Source: DATKEH01 sp035546355 (GTDB lineage Bacteria; Acidobacteriota; Thermoanaerobaculia; Multivoradales; JAIOJS01). Taken from it: a stretch of 18,813 nucleotides of DNA. The first letter of the stretch is position 1; each line of letters begins with the position of its first letter. Positions 1-9,136 of the stretch are shown one piece after another. The translations under genes and the position numbers were made by a program. The stretch is from NCBI GenBank assembly GCA_035546355.1, contig DATKEH010000300.1, forward strand, positions 1-18,813, read 5' to 3'. The notes under the pieces were generated by a model. The model worked only from the letters and a program-made list of their open reading frames with translations, did not search any database and was not told the origin of the DNA.

Positions 1-1
1 G

Positions 2-679
2 CTCTTCGACCTGCTCGCCGAGCTGGCGCCGGCGCGTGCCCTCGCCTGGGACTGCGCCACCGGCAGCGGGCAGGCGGCGGTGGCGCTGGCCGAGCGCTTC
101 GCGCGGGTCGTCGCCACCGACGCCAGCCGCCAGCAGCTCGCCCACGCCACGGCGCACCCGCGGGTCGCGTACCGCCTGGCGCGGGCCGAGGCGAGCGGGC
201 TCGAGAGCGACAGCGCCGACCTGCTCACCGTCGCCCAGGCGGTGCACTGGTTCGATCTCGACGCCTTCTGGCCGGAGGCGCGGCGGGTGGTGCGCCCCGG
301 CGGCCTGGTGGCGGTGTGGGGCTACGATCGCCGCCTGACGCTGGGGGAGGCGGCGCTCGACGCGGCCATGCAGGAGCTCTACCGGCGGCTCGACGCCTAC
401 TGGCCGCCGGAGCGCTGGATCCTCGAAGGCGGCTATCGCTCTCTGCCCTTCCCCTTCGCCGAGCTGCCGGCGCCACGGCTCGACATGCAGGCCGAGCTCG
501 ACCTCGCCGCGCTGACCGGGTACTGCCGCACCTGGTCGGCGGTGCGGCGCTACCTGCAGGCCCGCGGCGAGGATCCGGTGGCCGCATGGGAGGAGGAAGT
601 ACGGCCGCTGTGGGGGGATCCTCCTCGCCGCCGCACCGCCCGCTGGGTCCTCGGCCTGCGCCTCGGCCGGGTCCGGTGA
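2..679 (+). CDS. Class I SAM-dependent methyltransferase (5'-truncated by window edge)
   Basis: The frame is open from base 2, so the true start lies outside the window; 225 residues plus a TGA stop are visible. Near the visible N-terminus is the glycine-rich SAM-binding motif I (DCATGSGQ, visible residues 17-24). It is followed by an acidic strand-end motif (VVATDAS, about 36-42), which would bind the ribose hydroxyls of SAM. Further on, a segment HWFDLDAFWPEARRVVRPGG followed by LVAVWGY matches the post-motif helix and strand of Methyltransf_11-type enzymes, including yeast TMT1-like proteins. Substrate cannot be told from sequence. The gene converges on the FHA-PP2C gene with only 13 bp between stop codons and no clear shared terminator. 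The fold assignment is firm; any specific role (small carboxylic acid or quinone methylation) would be guesswork. Confidence 0.85.
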   Translation, partial: LFDLLAELAPARALAWDCATGSGQAAVALAERFARVVATDASRQQLAHATAHPRVAYRLARAEASGLESDSADLLTVAQAVHWFDLDAFWPEARRVVRPGGLVAVWGYDRRLTLGEAALDAAMQELYRRLDAYWPPERWILEGGYRSLPFPFAELPAPRLDMQAELDLAALTGYCRTWSAVRRYLQARGEDPVAAWEEEVRPLWGDPPRRRTARWVLGLRLGRVR

Positions 680-692
680 CCGTGGCGGGGCC

Positions 693-2351
693 TCAATCCG
701 GCAGCCGCCGCAGCAGCAGCAGCGTGCGGTCGTCGGCGAAGGGGACGCCGCGGGCGAAGCTCTCCAGCTCCTGCTCGACGCCCCGCGAGAAGGCGGCGAT
801 CTCGCTGCCGGCGTGGCGGCGGGCCACCGCCACCAGGCGGTCGATGCCGAATTCCTCGCCGTCCGGGTTGGTCGCCTCGGTGACGCCGTCGGTGTAGACC
901 AGCAGCAGGTCGCCCGGGGCCAGCACCACGTCCCCCTGGCGGTAGGCGGCGTCGGGCAGCAGGCCGAGAGGCAGGCCGTTGGACTTGAGCAGCTCGACCT
1001 CCCCCTCCCGGCGCGCCAGCAGCACCGCGTTGTGCCCGGCATTGGTGTACTGCAGCGCCCCGCTCGCCACGTCGACGGTGGCCAGGAAGGCGGTGGCGTA
1101 GCGCTCCTGGGGGGTGCGGCGGCGCAGCAGCTCGCCCACCTTGGCGGCGATCTCCCCGGGCGGCAGCCCGTCCTCGATGGGGCCGGCGGAGAGGGCCTCC
1201 AGCGACGCGGTGAGCAGCGATGCCGCCACCCCCTTGCCCGAGACGTCGGCGAGCATCAGGAAGAACTCCTGCTGCTCGCGGCGCGTGACGGCGTAGTAGT
1301 AGTCCCCCGAGACGGTGCGGGAGGGGATGTTGTAACCGTGCAGCTCGTAACCCGGCAGTTGCGGCAGCTCCGCCGGCAGCAGGGCGATCTGCAGCTGCCG
1401 CGCCAGCGACAGCTCCTGCTCGAGCAGCCGCCGCTGGGCCGCCTCCTCGGCCAGGGCGACGTTGCGCAGCCGCATCGCCGCCACCGAGGCCAGCGACACC
1501 AGCAGCTCCAGGTCCTCCTCGGTGAACTGGCGCACCTGGCTGCGGGAGTTGACGACGATCATCCCCTGGCACCCGCCGGGGTCGAGGAGGGGCGCGGCCA
1601 GCAGGCTGCGCACCCCCGCCGCCAGCATCGACTGGGCCTGCGCGAACCGCTCGTCGCTCGCCGCGTCGACCACGAAGGCGGCGACGCGCTTCTCCGTCAC
1701 CTCCCGAATCAGGCTCTGCGAGTAGAGGTACTTGCCTTCGAGCCCGGGGAGCGAGCGGCTGGCGGCGCGCTCCAGCCCGCCGTCGGGCCGCTGCAGGAAG
1801 ATCACCGCCTCCTCGGGGCGGAGGTGGGCGAAGACGCGGTCGAGGATCAGGTCGAGCAGCTGGTCGAAGCGGGCGAAGCGCGACAGCGCCTGGTGCACCT
1901 CGTTGAGCAGGCGCATGCGGGCGAGCAGGCCGCGAAGCTGCGCCGGGTCGTGCGCCTTCTCGGCGCTGCTCCCCGACAGCAGCTCCTTGGCGTCGCGGTA
2001 GATCGTCGCGCTGCTCGACCGGCCGAGGATCGATCGCTCCGCGGTGGCGCTGTCGCCGCGGCGATGGAGGGTCAGGTTGGTGCCGCTGACCCGGATGGTG
2101 TCGCCGGGCGCGACCGAAGTGGGCCCGCCGATGACCTGGCCGTTGACCAGCGTGCCGTTGCGGGAGCCCAGGTCCTCGACGACCCAGGCGTCCTCTTCGC
2201 AGTAGAGCCTCGCGTGGTGGCGCGACAGGAAGCGGTCGGCGAGGGCCAGCCCCGAGTCGGAGGCGCGGCCGATGATGACGCTCTCCTCGTCGAGGGGATG
2301 CTCGTACGGGTCGCCCTGGGGCGGCACCACGCGAAGGGACCAGTCGGTCAT
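693..2351 (-). CDS. FHA-GAF-PP2C (SpoIIE/RsbU-type) serine/threonine phosphatase
   Basis: A 552-aa cytoplasmic signalling protein. Residues about 5-97 form an FHA phosphothreonine-binding domain: GR at 28-29, S43 and H46 in LSRHH, and the SRNGTLVNG loop at 63-71. Residues about 148-298 look like a GAF sensor domain. A signalling helix (about 298-325, ending ARQLQIALLP) then leads into a PP2C/SpoIIE phosphatase domain (335-550). Metal-binding acidic residues are visible: D350 (SGD), D369 (ADVSGKG), D488 (YTDG) and D541 (FADDRT). The family usually dephosphorylates anti-anti-sigma STAS proteins in partner-switching systems, but no STAS or anti-sigma gene is in the window. ATG 2351 was chosen over the longer frame because the FHA domain starts directly after it and GGGAGG lies about 12 nt upstream. 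It is the last gene of the leftward block, 106 bp after thiL. Confidence 0.93.
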   Translation of the reverse strand: MTDWSLRVVPPQGDPYEHPLDEESVIIGRASDSGLALADRFLSRHHARLYCEEDAWVVEDLGSRNGTLVNGQVIGGPTSVAPGDTIRVSGTNLTLHRRGDSATAERSILGRSSSATIYRDAKELLSGSSAEKAHDPAQLRGLLARMRLLNEVHQALSRFARFDQLLDLILDRVFAHLRPEEAVIFLQRPDGGLERAASRSLPGLEGKYLYSQSLIREVTEKRVAAFVVDAASDERFAQAQSMLAAGVRSLLAAPLLDPGGCQGMIVVNSRSQVRQFTEEDLELLVSLASVAAMRLRNVALAEEAAQRRLLEQELSLARQLQIALLPAELPQLPGYELHGYNIPSRTVSGDYYYAVTRREQQEFFLMLADVSGKGVAASLLTASLEALSAGPIEDGLPPGEIAAKVGELLRRRTPQERYATAFLATVDVASGALQYTNAGHNAVLLARREGEVELLKSNGLPLGLLPDAAYRQGDVVLAPGDLLLVYTDGVTEATNPDGEEFGIDRLVAVARRHAGSEIAAFSRGVEQELESFARGVPFADDRTLLLLRRLPD

Positions 2352-2412
2352 GATGACGGCGCGACCTCCCTGCGTCGGCGAGCGTGCGCTCGGCAGGCGG
2401 GGGCTGGACAGC

Positions 2413-2418
2413 AGTCTA
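2413..2418 (-). promoter_or_regulatory. Possible -10 element ahead of the FHA-PP2C gene
   Basis: In the 106-bp thiL/FHA-PP2C gap, the minus strand reads TAGACT (4 of 6 matches to TATAAT), about 62 nt before the ATG. No convincing -35 lies 16-18 nt upstream. The gap leaves room for a separate promoter, but the evidence is only a weak hexamer in unusually AT-rich local sequence. Confidence 0.2.
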
Positions 2419-2457
2419 TCGCGCCCCTCCGCCAGGGCGCCGGCCGGACGTCGTCGC

Positions 2458-3447
2458 TCAGCCGCCCGCCAGGTGGTCCCAGCCGCGCGGCTCGAGAGGC
2501 TCGCCCCGGCGGCCACGGAGCCGCGCGCCGGGCTCGGCGGTGATCCTGCCGATGGCAGTGCCTGCCGGCGGCGCCGGCGCGCCGGCGGGCAGGGCGAAGA
2601 GCAGCACGTAGTCCTCCCCGCCGTGCAGCGCCAGCTCGCCGGGATCGCAGCCCAGCTCGCGGCAGAGCGGCTCGGCGCGTGGGGCCAGGGGCAGGGAAGC
2701 GGCGTCGATCTCGGCGCCGACGCCGCTCGCCAGCAACAGACGGTGGAGGTCGCGGGAGAGCCCGTCGGAAAGGTCGATGGCGGCGGCGCGGCGGCGCCGG
2801 CCGAGCCAGCGCCCGAGCGCGATCTGCGGCTGCGGCAGGAGATGGCGCGCCACCGCGCGGCGGGCGGCGGCGGCGAGGGTGGGCGGCAGGTTCGGCCCCG
2901 ACTGCGGCAGGACGACTCCCCCTCCCTTCCAGCGCGCCCCGAGGGCGACCAGCCGGCAGCCGAGGGCCGCTTCGCCGAGGGTGCCCCCCACCCACAGGAC
3001 GTCGCCGTAGCGGGCTGCGTCGCGGCGCACCCAGCGTCCGTGCGGCGGGCGGCGGCCGAGCAGGGCGAGGGTCGCGGTCAGCGTCGGGCTGCGTGCCAGG
3101 TCGCCGCCGGCCAGGCTGACGCCGTGAGCGCGGCAGGCGGCGGCGAAGGCGCGGAAGAAGGCGCGGTGGTCCCAGCCGGCCGGCGCCGCCAGCGCCAGCA
3201 GGGCGAACGCGGGCTCGGCGCCGACCGCGGCGAGATCGGAGAGATTGACTGCCAGCAGCCGCCTGGCGAGCAGGGCCGGCGCCAGCGGCGGGCGGAAGTG
3301 GACGCCGGCGATCTGGCTGTCGACGGTGGCGGCCCAGTCGCCGGTCAGGGGGAGGAAGGCGGCATCGTCGCCGATCAGCCCGGCTGCGGGCTCGCCGAGG
3401 TGCCGGCGCAGCCAGTGGACGAGGGCGTCCTCGCCGCCCTCAGCCAC
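2458..3447 (-). CDS. thiL: Thiamine-monophosphate kinase
   Basis: A 329-aa ThiL. It phosphorylates thiamine monophosphate with ATP to the cofactor thiamine diphosphate, the last step of thiamine synthesis. AIRS/PurM-family landmarks appear in order: GDDAA (26-30), the TVDSQIAGVHF strand (41-51), NLSDLAAVGA (68-77), GGDLARSP (114-121), IDLSDGL (224-230), and GGEDYVLLF (276-284). The C-terminal GWDHL (322-326) matches the conserved end of the family. Length is normal. The GTG at 3447 is chosen because the conserved N-terminal block begins shortly after it; no clear Shine-Dalgarno sequence precedes it. The GGD motif reads LARSP rather than the commoner TTRGP, a mild variation. It lies 99 bp downstream of lon across a hairpin, so it may be only partly cotranscribed with lon. 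No other thiamine genes are nearby. Confidence 0.95.
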   Translation of the reverse strand: MAEGGEDALVHWLRRHLGEPAAGLIGDDAAFLPLTGDWAATVDSQIAGVHFRPPLAPALLARRLLAVNLSDLAAVGAEPAFALLALAAPAGWDHRAFFRAFAAACRAHGVSLAGGDLARSPTLTATLALLGRRPPHGRWVRRDAARYGDVLWVGGTLGEAALGCRLVALGARWKGGGVVLPQSGPNLPPTLAAAARRAVARHLLPQPQIALGRWLGRRRRAAAIDLSDGLSRDLHRLLLASGVGAEIDAASLPLAPRAEPLCRELGCDPGELALHGGEDYVLLFALPAGAPAPPAGTAIGRITAEPGARLRGRRGEPLEPRGWDHLAGG

Positions 3448-3481
3448 GGTCGTAGGGGCGGGGCTCCGTCGCCGCCCGGGG

Positions 3482-3505
3482 CGGGCCGGCGCGGAGGCCG
3501 GCCCG
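3482..3505. terminator. GC-rich hairpin between lon and thiL (attenuator or terminator candidate)
   Basis: A perfect 9-bp inverted repeat, CGGGCCGGC (3482-3490) and GCCGGCCCG (3497-3505), with a 6-nt loop GCGGAG. It lies in the 99-bp gap after the lon stop and before the thiL start. No T-tract follows on either strand, so it is not a canonical intrinsic terminator. It may instead attenuate transcription or protect the lon 3' end from exonucleases. Confidence 0.5.
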
Positions 3506-3546
3506 TGGGAGGGGCCGTGGGGTCGGCGGGTCGGCGGCGCCGCGGC

Positions 3547-5957
<2,411 letters not shown>

Positions 5958-5961
<4 letters not shown>

Positions 5962-6422
5962 CCCGAGTCCTCCTCGTCGCGCTCGCTGACCTCCAGCACT
6001 CGCGTCCGTCGCCGCCGATCCTCGATCTTGGGCAGCTCGAGCACCAGCAGGCCGTGGCACAGCGTGGCGCGGGCGGCGCCGAAGTCCACCGGTTGCAACA
6101 CCTCGAGCTGGCGGACGAACTGCCCTTCCTGGCGCTCCAGGCAGTGGAAGCGCACCTCGCGGCCGTCGGCAAACGACAGCCGGCGCCGGCCGCGGACCCG
6201 CAGCGTGCGCCCCTCCACCTCCACCCGCAGGTCGGCCGCGCCGAGCCCGGGCACCTCGAGGACCACCAGCAGCGAGCCCTGGCTCTCCAGGACGTCGATC
6301 GGCGGCGTCCAGGCGCCGGGCTCCGGCAGGTCGTGGCTGGCGGCGAGGATCTCCTGGACCAGGCGCTCCAGCTCGCCGCGCAGGTCGCTGCCGACCAGCA
6401 GCCTGGACACCTTGCGGCTCAC
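5958..6422 (-). CDS. Small heat-shock protein, Hsp20/alpha-crystallin family
   Basis: A 154-aa ATP-independent holdase candidate. The alpha-crystallin domain covers about 38-132: PPIDVLES entry (40-47), LEVPGLGAADLRVEVEG (55-71), and the conserved end GLLVLELPK (124-132), the family's GVLxVxLPK motif. A short C-terminal LEV (143-145) could act as the I-x-I anchor used in oligomer assembly. The N-terminal arm (about 1-35) is short and amphipathic. The GTG start overlaps the nrdR TGA as GTGA (6419-6422) and its own stop overlaps the lon start as ATGA, so it is translationally sandwiched between them. Functionally, holding unfolded clients next to Lon suggests a triage pair. The region between strands is Arg- and Gln-rich and diverges from well-studied Hsp20s, but the fold call is solid. 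Confidence 0.9.
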
Positions 6423-6892
6423 CCCAGGGACGCCTTCTCGCCGTGCTGCAGCAGGTTCTTGAGCACGTCCATGAAGGCGTCGATGTCGTCGAAGCGCCGG
6501 TACACCGAGGCGAAGCGGACGTAGGCCACCTGGTCGATCTCCCGCAGCCGTTCCATCACCAGATTGCCGATGTCGGCGGTCGAGATCTCCCGCTCCTCGC
6601 GCTGGTGCAGCCGCGCCTCCACCTCGTCGACGATCGCCTCCAGGCTCTTGAGCGGGATCGCCCGCTTCTGCGACGCCGTCATCAACCCGGCGAGCAGCTT
6701 CTTGCGGTTGAACTCCTCGCGGCGGCCGTCGTGCTTGACCACCACGTAGGCGATGTCCTCGATCTGCTCGTAGGAAGTGAACCGTCGACCGCACTCGAGG
6801 CATTCGCGCCGCCGGCGGATGGTGGCTCCGTCGCGGCTCTCCCGTGAGTCGACGACGCGGTCCCGATTGGCGTCGCAGAAGGGGCAGCGCAC
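6419..6892 (-). CDS. nrdR: Ribonucleotide reductase transcriptional repressor NrdR
   Basis: A 157-aa NrdR, a zinc-finger/ATP-cone repressor that senses ATP/dATP and binds NrdR boxes in front of ribonucleotide reductase genes. The zinc ribbon is intact: C3 and C6 (CPFC) with C31 and C34 (CLEC), followed by GRRFTSYEQ. The ATP cone spans about 47-137 (VVKHDGRREEFNRKKLLAGL at 51-70) and the family signature YVRFASVYRRF is at 124-134. Length is typical. GTG at 6892 is the only sensible start because family members begin MxCPxC exactly here; longer in-frame starts read into the upstream gene. It begins 10 nt after the MglA-like gene and ends in a GTGA overlap with hsp20. No ribonucleotide reductase gene is in the window. 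NrdR beside heat-shock genes is less usual than next to ribD, nusB or glyA. Confidence 0.97.
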   Translation of the reverse strand: MRCPFCDANRDRVVDSRESRDGATIRRRRECLECGRRFTSYEQIEDIAYVVVKHDGRREEFNRKKLLAGLMTASQKRAIPLKSLEAIVDEVEARLHQREEREISTADIGNLVMERLREIDQVAYVRFASVYRRFDDIDAFMDVLKNLLQHGEKASLG

Positions 6893-6902
6893 GGGCGCGA
6901 GC

Positions 6903-8018
6903 TCAGGATCGCGGGCGCAAGGCGATGGCCAGGCGCAGCACGAGCTTCTGGTCGCGCGGGGCGTCGCCGAGGTCCACCTGGAAGTCGCGGACGGCCTCCA
7001 CCACCTGTCGCTCGCCGTCCTCGAGCTGCAGGTTGACCAGGAAGCGGCGCGCCCGACCGAAGTCCGCGGCGTCGAGGGTGAGCTGGATCTCGCGGTTGAT
7101 CTCGTGCCGGCCGTTGAGGGGGGTGCGCGAGGCACCACCAGGCGCCGCCCGCGGCGCCAGCGTCTGGCGGCGGATGCGCTCGAGCTCGGCCAGCACGTCC
7201 CCCTGCGATTTACCCTTGCCGCGGAAGGGATCGGCCCTGGGCGGGGCGGGCGCGGGCGCAGGCTCCGCTCGCCGTGCCTCGGGCGGCGGCGGGACCGCCA
7301 CGGGCGCCGCGGATGGAGCGGCGGTCGCGGGTGGGGCCTGGCGCGCCGCCGTGGCGACCCTCGCCGGTCGGGCGGCGACGGCCGCCGCGGCGACGGGTCG
7401 CGGCGCTGCGCCGGCGTGCTGCTCCTCCTTGTTCAAGCGCCGCTTGAGACTGAGCAGCGTGAGCTTCGAGATCCCCTTGAGGGTCTCGAAGACGCCGCTC
7501 CCGGTGAGAGCCGAGGCCTCGAAGTGGGGCCAGTCGCCGCGATTGACGGCCTGCTGCAGCTCCTCCACCGCGCTGATGTCGTGGAGGTCGCGCTTGTTGT
7601 ACTGCAGCACCAGCGGCATCGATTCGACCGACAGCCCCATCTCGGCGAGGTTCTCCTCGAGGTTGCGGAACGAGTCGATGTTGGCTTGCAACATCGGGCG
7701 CTGCGAGTCGGCGACGAACACCACTCCGTCGACGCCCTTGAGCACCAGCTTGCGGGTGGTGTTGTAGAACACCTGACCGGGCACCGTGTACAGCTGGATG
7801 CGCGTCGAGAAGCCGCCGATCGAGCCGACGTCGAGGGGCAGCAGGTCGAAGAACAGGGTGCGGTCGGTCTCGGTCTCGAGCGACACCATCTCGCCGCGCG
7901 AGTTGTTCGCGGTGTGCGAGTAGATGTACTGCAGGTTGGTGGTCTTGCCACAGAGACCGGGCCCGTAATAGACGACCTTGGCGGCCATCTGCATCGTGCT
8001 GTAGTTGAAGAAGACCAT
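6903..8018 (-). CDS. MglA-like Ras-type GTPase with C-terminal extension
   Basis: A 371-aa protein. Residues 1-200 form a complete MglA-family small GTPase. G1/Walker A is GPGLCGKTT (19-27), switch 1 region is around T54 with FFDLLPLD, and G3 is the MglA-type TVPGQ (78-82). NKRD (141-144) gives guanine specificity and EASA (167-170) is G5. Bacterial MglA proteins set cell polarity and direct type IV pili or gliding motors, switched off by the roadblock protein MglB. Unusually, the canonical MglA ends near residue 195. Here an Ala/Pro-rich linker follows (about 201-262), then a short helix-like stretch (270-290) and a beta-rich, unrecognised domain (about 305-371). No mglB is nearby. The gene is followed 10 nt later by nrdR. 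ATG 8018 is the family start (MVFFNYS); no strong Shine-Dalgarno sequence precedes it. Confidence 0.93.
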   Translation of the reverse strand: MVFFNYSTMQMAAKVVYYGPGLCGKTTNLQYIYSHTANNSRGEMVSLETETDRTLFFDLLPLDVGSIGGFSTRIQLYTVPGQVFYNTTRKLVLKGVDGVVFVADSQRPMLQANIDSFRNLEENLAEMGLSVESMPLVLQYNKRDLHDISAVEELQQAVNRGDWPHFEASALTGSGVFETLKGISKLTLLSLKRRLNKEEQHAGAAPRPVAAAAVAARPARVATAARQAPPATAAPSAAPVAVPPPPEARRAEPAPAPAPPRADPFRGKGKSQGDVLAELERIRRQTLAPRAAPGGASRTPLNGRHEINREIQLTLDAADFGRARRFLVNLQLEDGERQVVEAVRDFQVDLGDAPRDQKLVLRLAIALRPRS

Positions 8019-8048
8019 CGGGGCGCAGGCCTCGGGAGTGGACTTGAG

Positions 8049-8077
8049 AGCTTAGCACTCGCCGCCAGGGCCGGCAA
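8049..8077 (-). promoter_or_regulatory. Candidate housekeeping promoter for mglA-like/nrdR/hsp20/lon
   Basis: On the minus strand, TTGCCG (8077-8072; 4 of 6 matches to TTGACA) is separated by exactly 17 nt from TAAGCT (8054-8049). TAAGCT is preceded by TGC, giving an extended -10 (TGCTAAGCT). The -10 ends 30 nt before the ATG of the MglA-like gene, in the only AT-rich patch of the 68-bp gap. Spacing and position are good; the -10 hexamer itself is weak (3 of 6). Confidence 0.5.
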
Positions 8078-8086
8078 CCGCGGCAC

Positions 8087-9001
8087 CTACCCGAACAGCG
8101 GGTGCAGGAACTGCGGGTCGCGGCACAGGTCGAGGAGGGCCCGCCGCAGGTGTTCCTGGGCGGCGCTGAGGGGGGCGCCCCGCTGCAGTCGGTGGAGCGA
8201 TTCCAGGGCGAGCAGCACCACCAGGGGGTGGAGCCGCGGCTGGTGGCGGCGCAGGGCGGCGAGCTGGTCGAGGTAGCGGCTGTCGCCCCTGGCGGCGGGC
8301 CCGGTGATGGCGGCCGCCGGCTCCCCCGGGTCGGCCAACGCCAGGGCGCCGCGTGCGAGCTCCAGATAGCCGCCGGCCACCTCGCGCGGGAGCCCGACGG
8401 CGCCGGCCACTCCGGCGGCGGCCGCTGCCAGGGTGGTGACGCCGCCCGCGGCGAGGGTGGCGGCGAGATGGTACAGGGGGCGGTGGTCGGCCGCGACCTC
8501 GGCTGCGGTCGCGCCCCAGGCGGCAGCGAGGGCGTGGCCGAGGCGGAGGGCTGCGCGGTCCCCCTGCAGCGCGAAGAAGGTGGCGGCCGCGAGGGCGGGG
8601 TCGGGGAGCGCGCCAGGGAAGGCGCGCAGCGGGTGGAGCCCGCCGACGGCGCTGCCGGCCCGCCGCAGCGGCGCCAGGGCCTCGGCGTCCAGCGCCCCCG
8701 CGGTGTGCAGCGCCACTCGCGCCTGCCCTCGGTTGGCCAGTTGCGCCGCCACCGTGCCGACCGCGGCGTCGGGGACGGCCAGCAGCAGGAGGTCCTGCCC
8801 GGCCGAGGCGAGCTCGGCGAGGGGCGTGACGGCGCCCACCCTGGCGGCGAGAAGGGGGTGCAGAAGCTGGTCGGGGCGCCGGCGCGCCACCGCGGCGAGG
8901 CTGGCGCCGGCGGCCACCGCCCACAGCGCCAGGCTGGTGCCCACCCGCCCCGGGCCCACCAGCGTCAGGGACAGCTCGGCCAGGGCGCCACCGCGGCTCA
9001 T
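8087..9001 (-). CDS. Rossmann-like and DUF2520 domain-containing protein
   Basis: A 304-aa predicted NAD(P)-binding protein. Residues 11-35 give the Rossmann fingerprint LVGPGRVGTSLA, and a second strand end, LLLLAVPDAAVG (71-82), is typical of NADP oxidoreductase/ketopantoate-reductase-like folds. The all-helical C-terminal half matches DUF2520 by GLHPLRAF (121-128), the YHLAA helix (177-181) and ITGPAARGD (232-240). The usual Asn after the YHxAA helix is not seen here (LAAGGV instead of an ASN-like segment). The substrate is unknown. DUF2520 proteins are often neighbours of pantothenate genes, but not here. The ATG at 9001 opens the leftward block, divergent from hrcA, 68 bp ahead of the MglA-like gene. 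Family call is strong; enzymatic function is not assigned. Confidence 0.88.
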   Translation of the reverse strand: MSRGGALAELSLTLVGPGRVGTSLALWAVAAGASLAAVARRRPDQLLHPLLAARVGAVTPLAELASAGQDLLLLAVPDAAVGTVAAQLANRGQARVALHTAGALDAEALAPLRRAGSAVGGLHPLRAFPGALPDPALAAATFFALQGDRAALRLGHALAAAWGATAAEVAADHRPLYHLAATLAAGGVTTLAAAAAGVAGAVGLPREVAGGYLELARGALALADPGEPAAAITGPAARGDSRYLDQLAALRRHQPRLHPLVVLLALESLHRLQRGAPLSAAQEHLRRALLDLCRDPQFLHPLFG

Positions 9002-9063
9002 CTGGCGATGCTACCGGAGACTCCGAAAGCCGGGAACAAAGTCAGCGCCCTCAGTGGTTTGGA

Positions 9064-9092
9064 TTGACAGTGGGGGAGCGCCGCGCTACCAT
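9064..9092 (+). promoter_or_regulatory. Sigma-70-type promoter for hrcA-grpE-dnaK-dnaJ
   Basis: A perfect -35 TTGACA (9064-9069), a 17-nt spacer, and a -10 TACCAT (9087-9092; 4 of 6). Transcription would begin near 9099, giving a leader of about 38 nt before the hrcA ATG. It is the best promoter in the window by match and spacing, and matches HrcA-controlled operons, which use the housekeeping sigma factor. Confidence 0.7.
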
Positions 9093-9110
9093 GTCGCGAC
9101 GCCGCGCGAC
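9093..9110. promoter_or_regulatory. Inverted repeat over the predicted hrcA transcription start (possible operator)
   Basis: GTCGCG (9093-9098) and CGCGAC (9105-9110) form a perfect 6-bp inverted repeat with a 6-nt spacer. It directly follows the -10 element and covers the predicted start site. The position suits a repressor site, but the sequence is not CIRCE (TTAGCACTC-N9-GAGTGCTAA), and 6-bp GC palindromes arise readily by chance here. Confidence 0.25.
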
Positions 9111-9136
9111 GCATCACCCGCCGAGAAACAGCCGCC

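Larger units (their letters stand above)
9002..9136. other. Divergent intergenic region between DUF2520 gene and hrcA
   Basis: 135 bp holding the hrcA promoter (9064-9092) and a candidate operator (9093-9110). A palindrome CGGAG-A-CTCCG (9015-9025) lies nearer the DUF2520 gene. On the minus strand, TAGCAT (9013-9008) lies only 6 nt before the DUF2520 ATG; if it is a -10 element, that transcript would be leaderless. No CIRCE was found by reading both strands. Confidence 0.6.

Noticed and set aside
709..723. GCAGCAGCAGCAGC triplet run
   Set aside because: It is coding sequence for a leucine run at the C-terminus of the PP2C domain (TLLLLRR), not a microsatellite of note.
813..2543. A 576-codon open frame on the plus strand
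   Set aside because: It lies antisense to the FHA-GAF-PP2C gene, whose domains are clear; composition is that of a GC-driven shadow frame.
8036..8060. GAGTG...CACTC inverted repeat near the MglA-like start
   Set aside because: Arms are only 5 bp with a 15-nt gap and the orientation is opposite to CIRCE (which is CACTC-N9-GAGTG), so it is not a CIRCE element.
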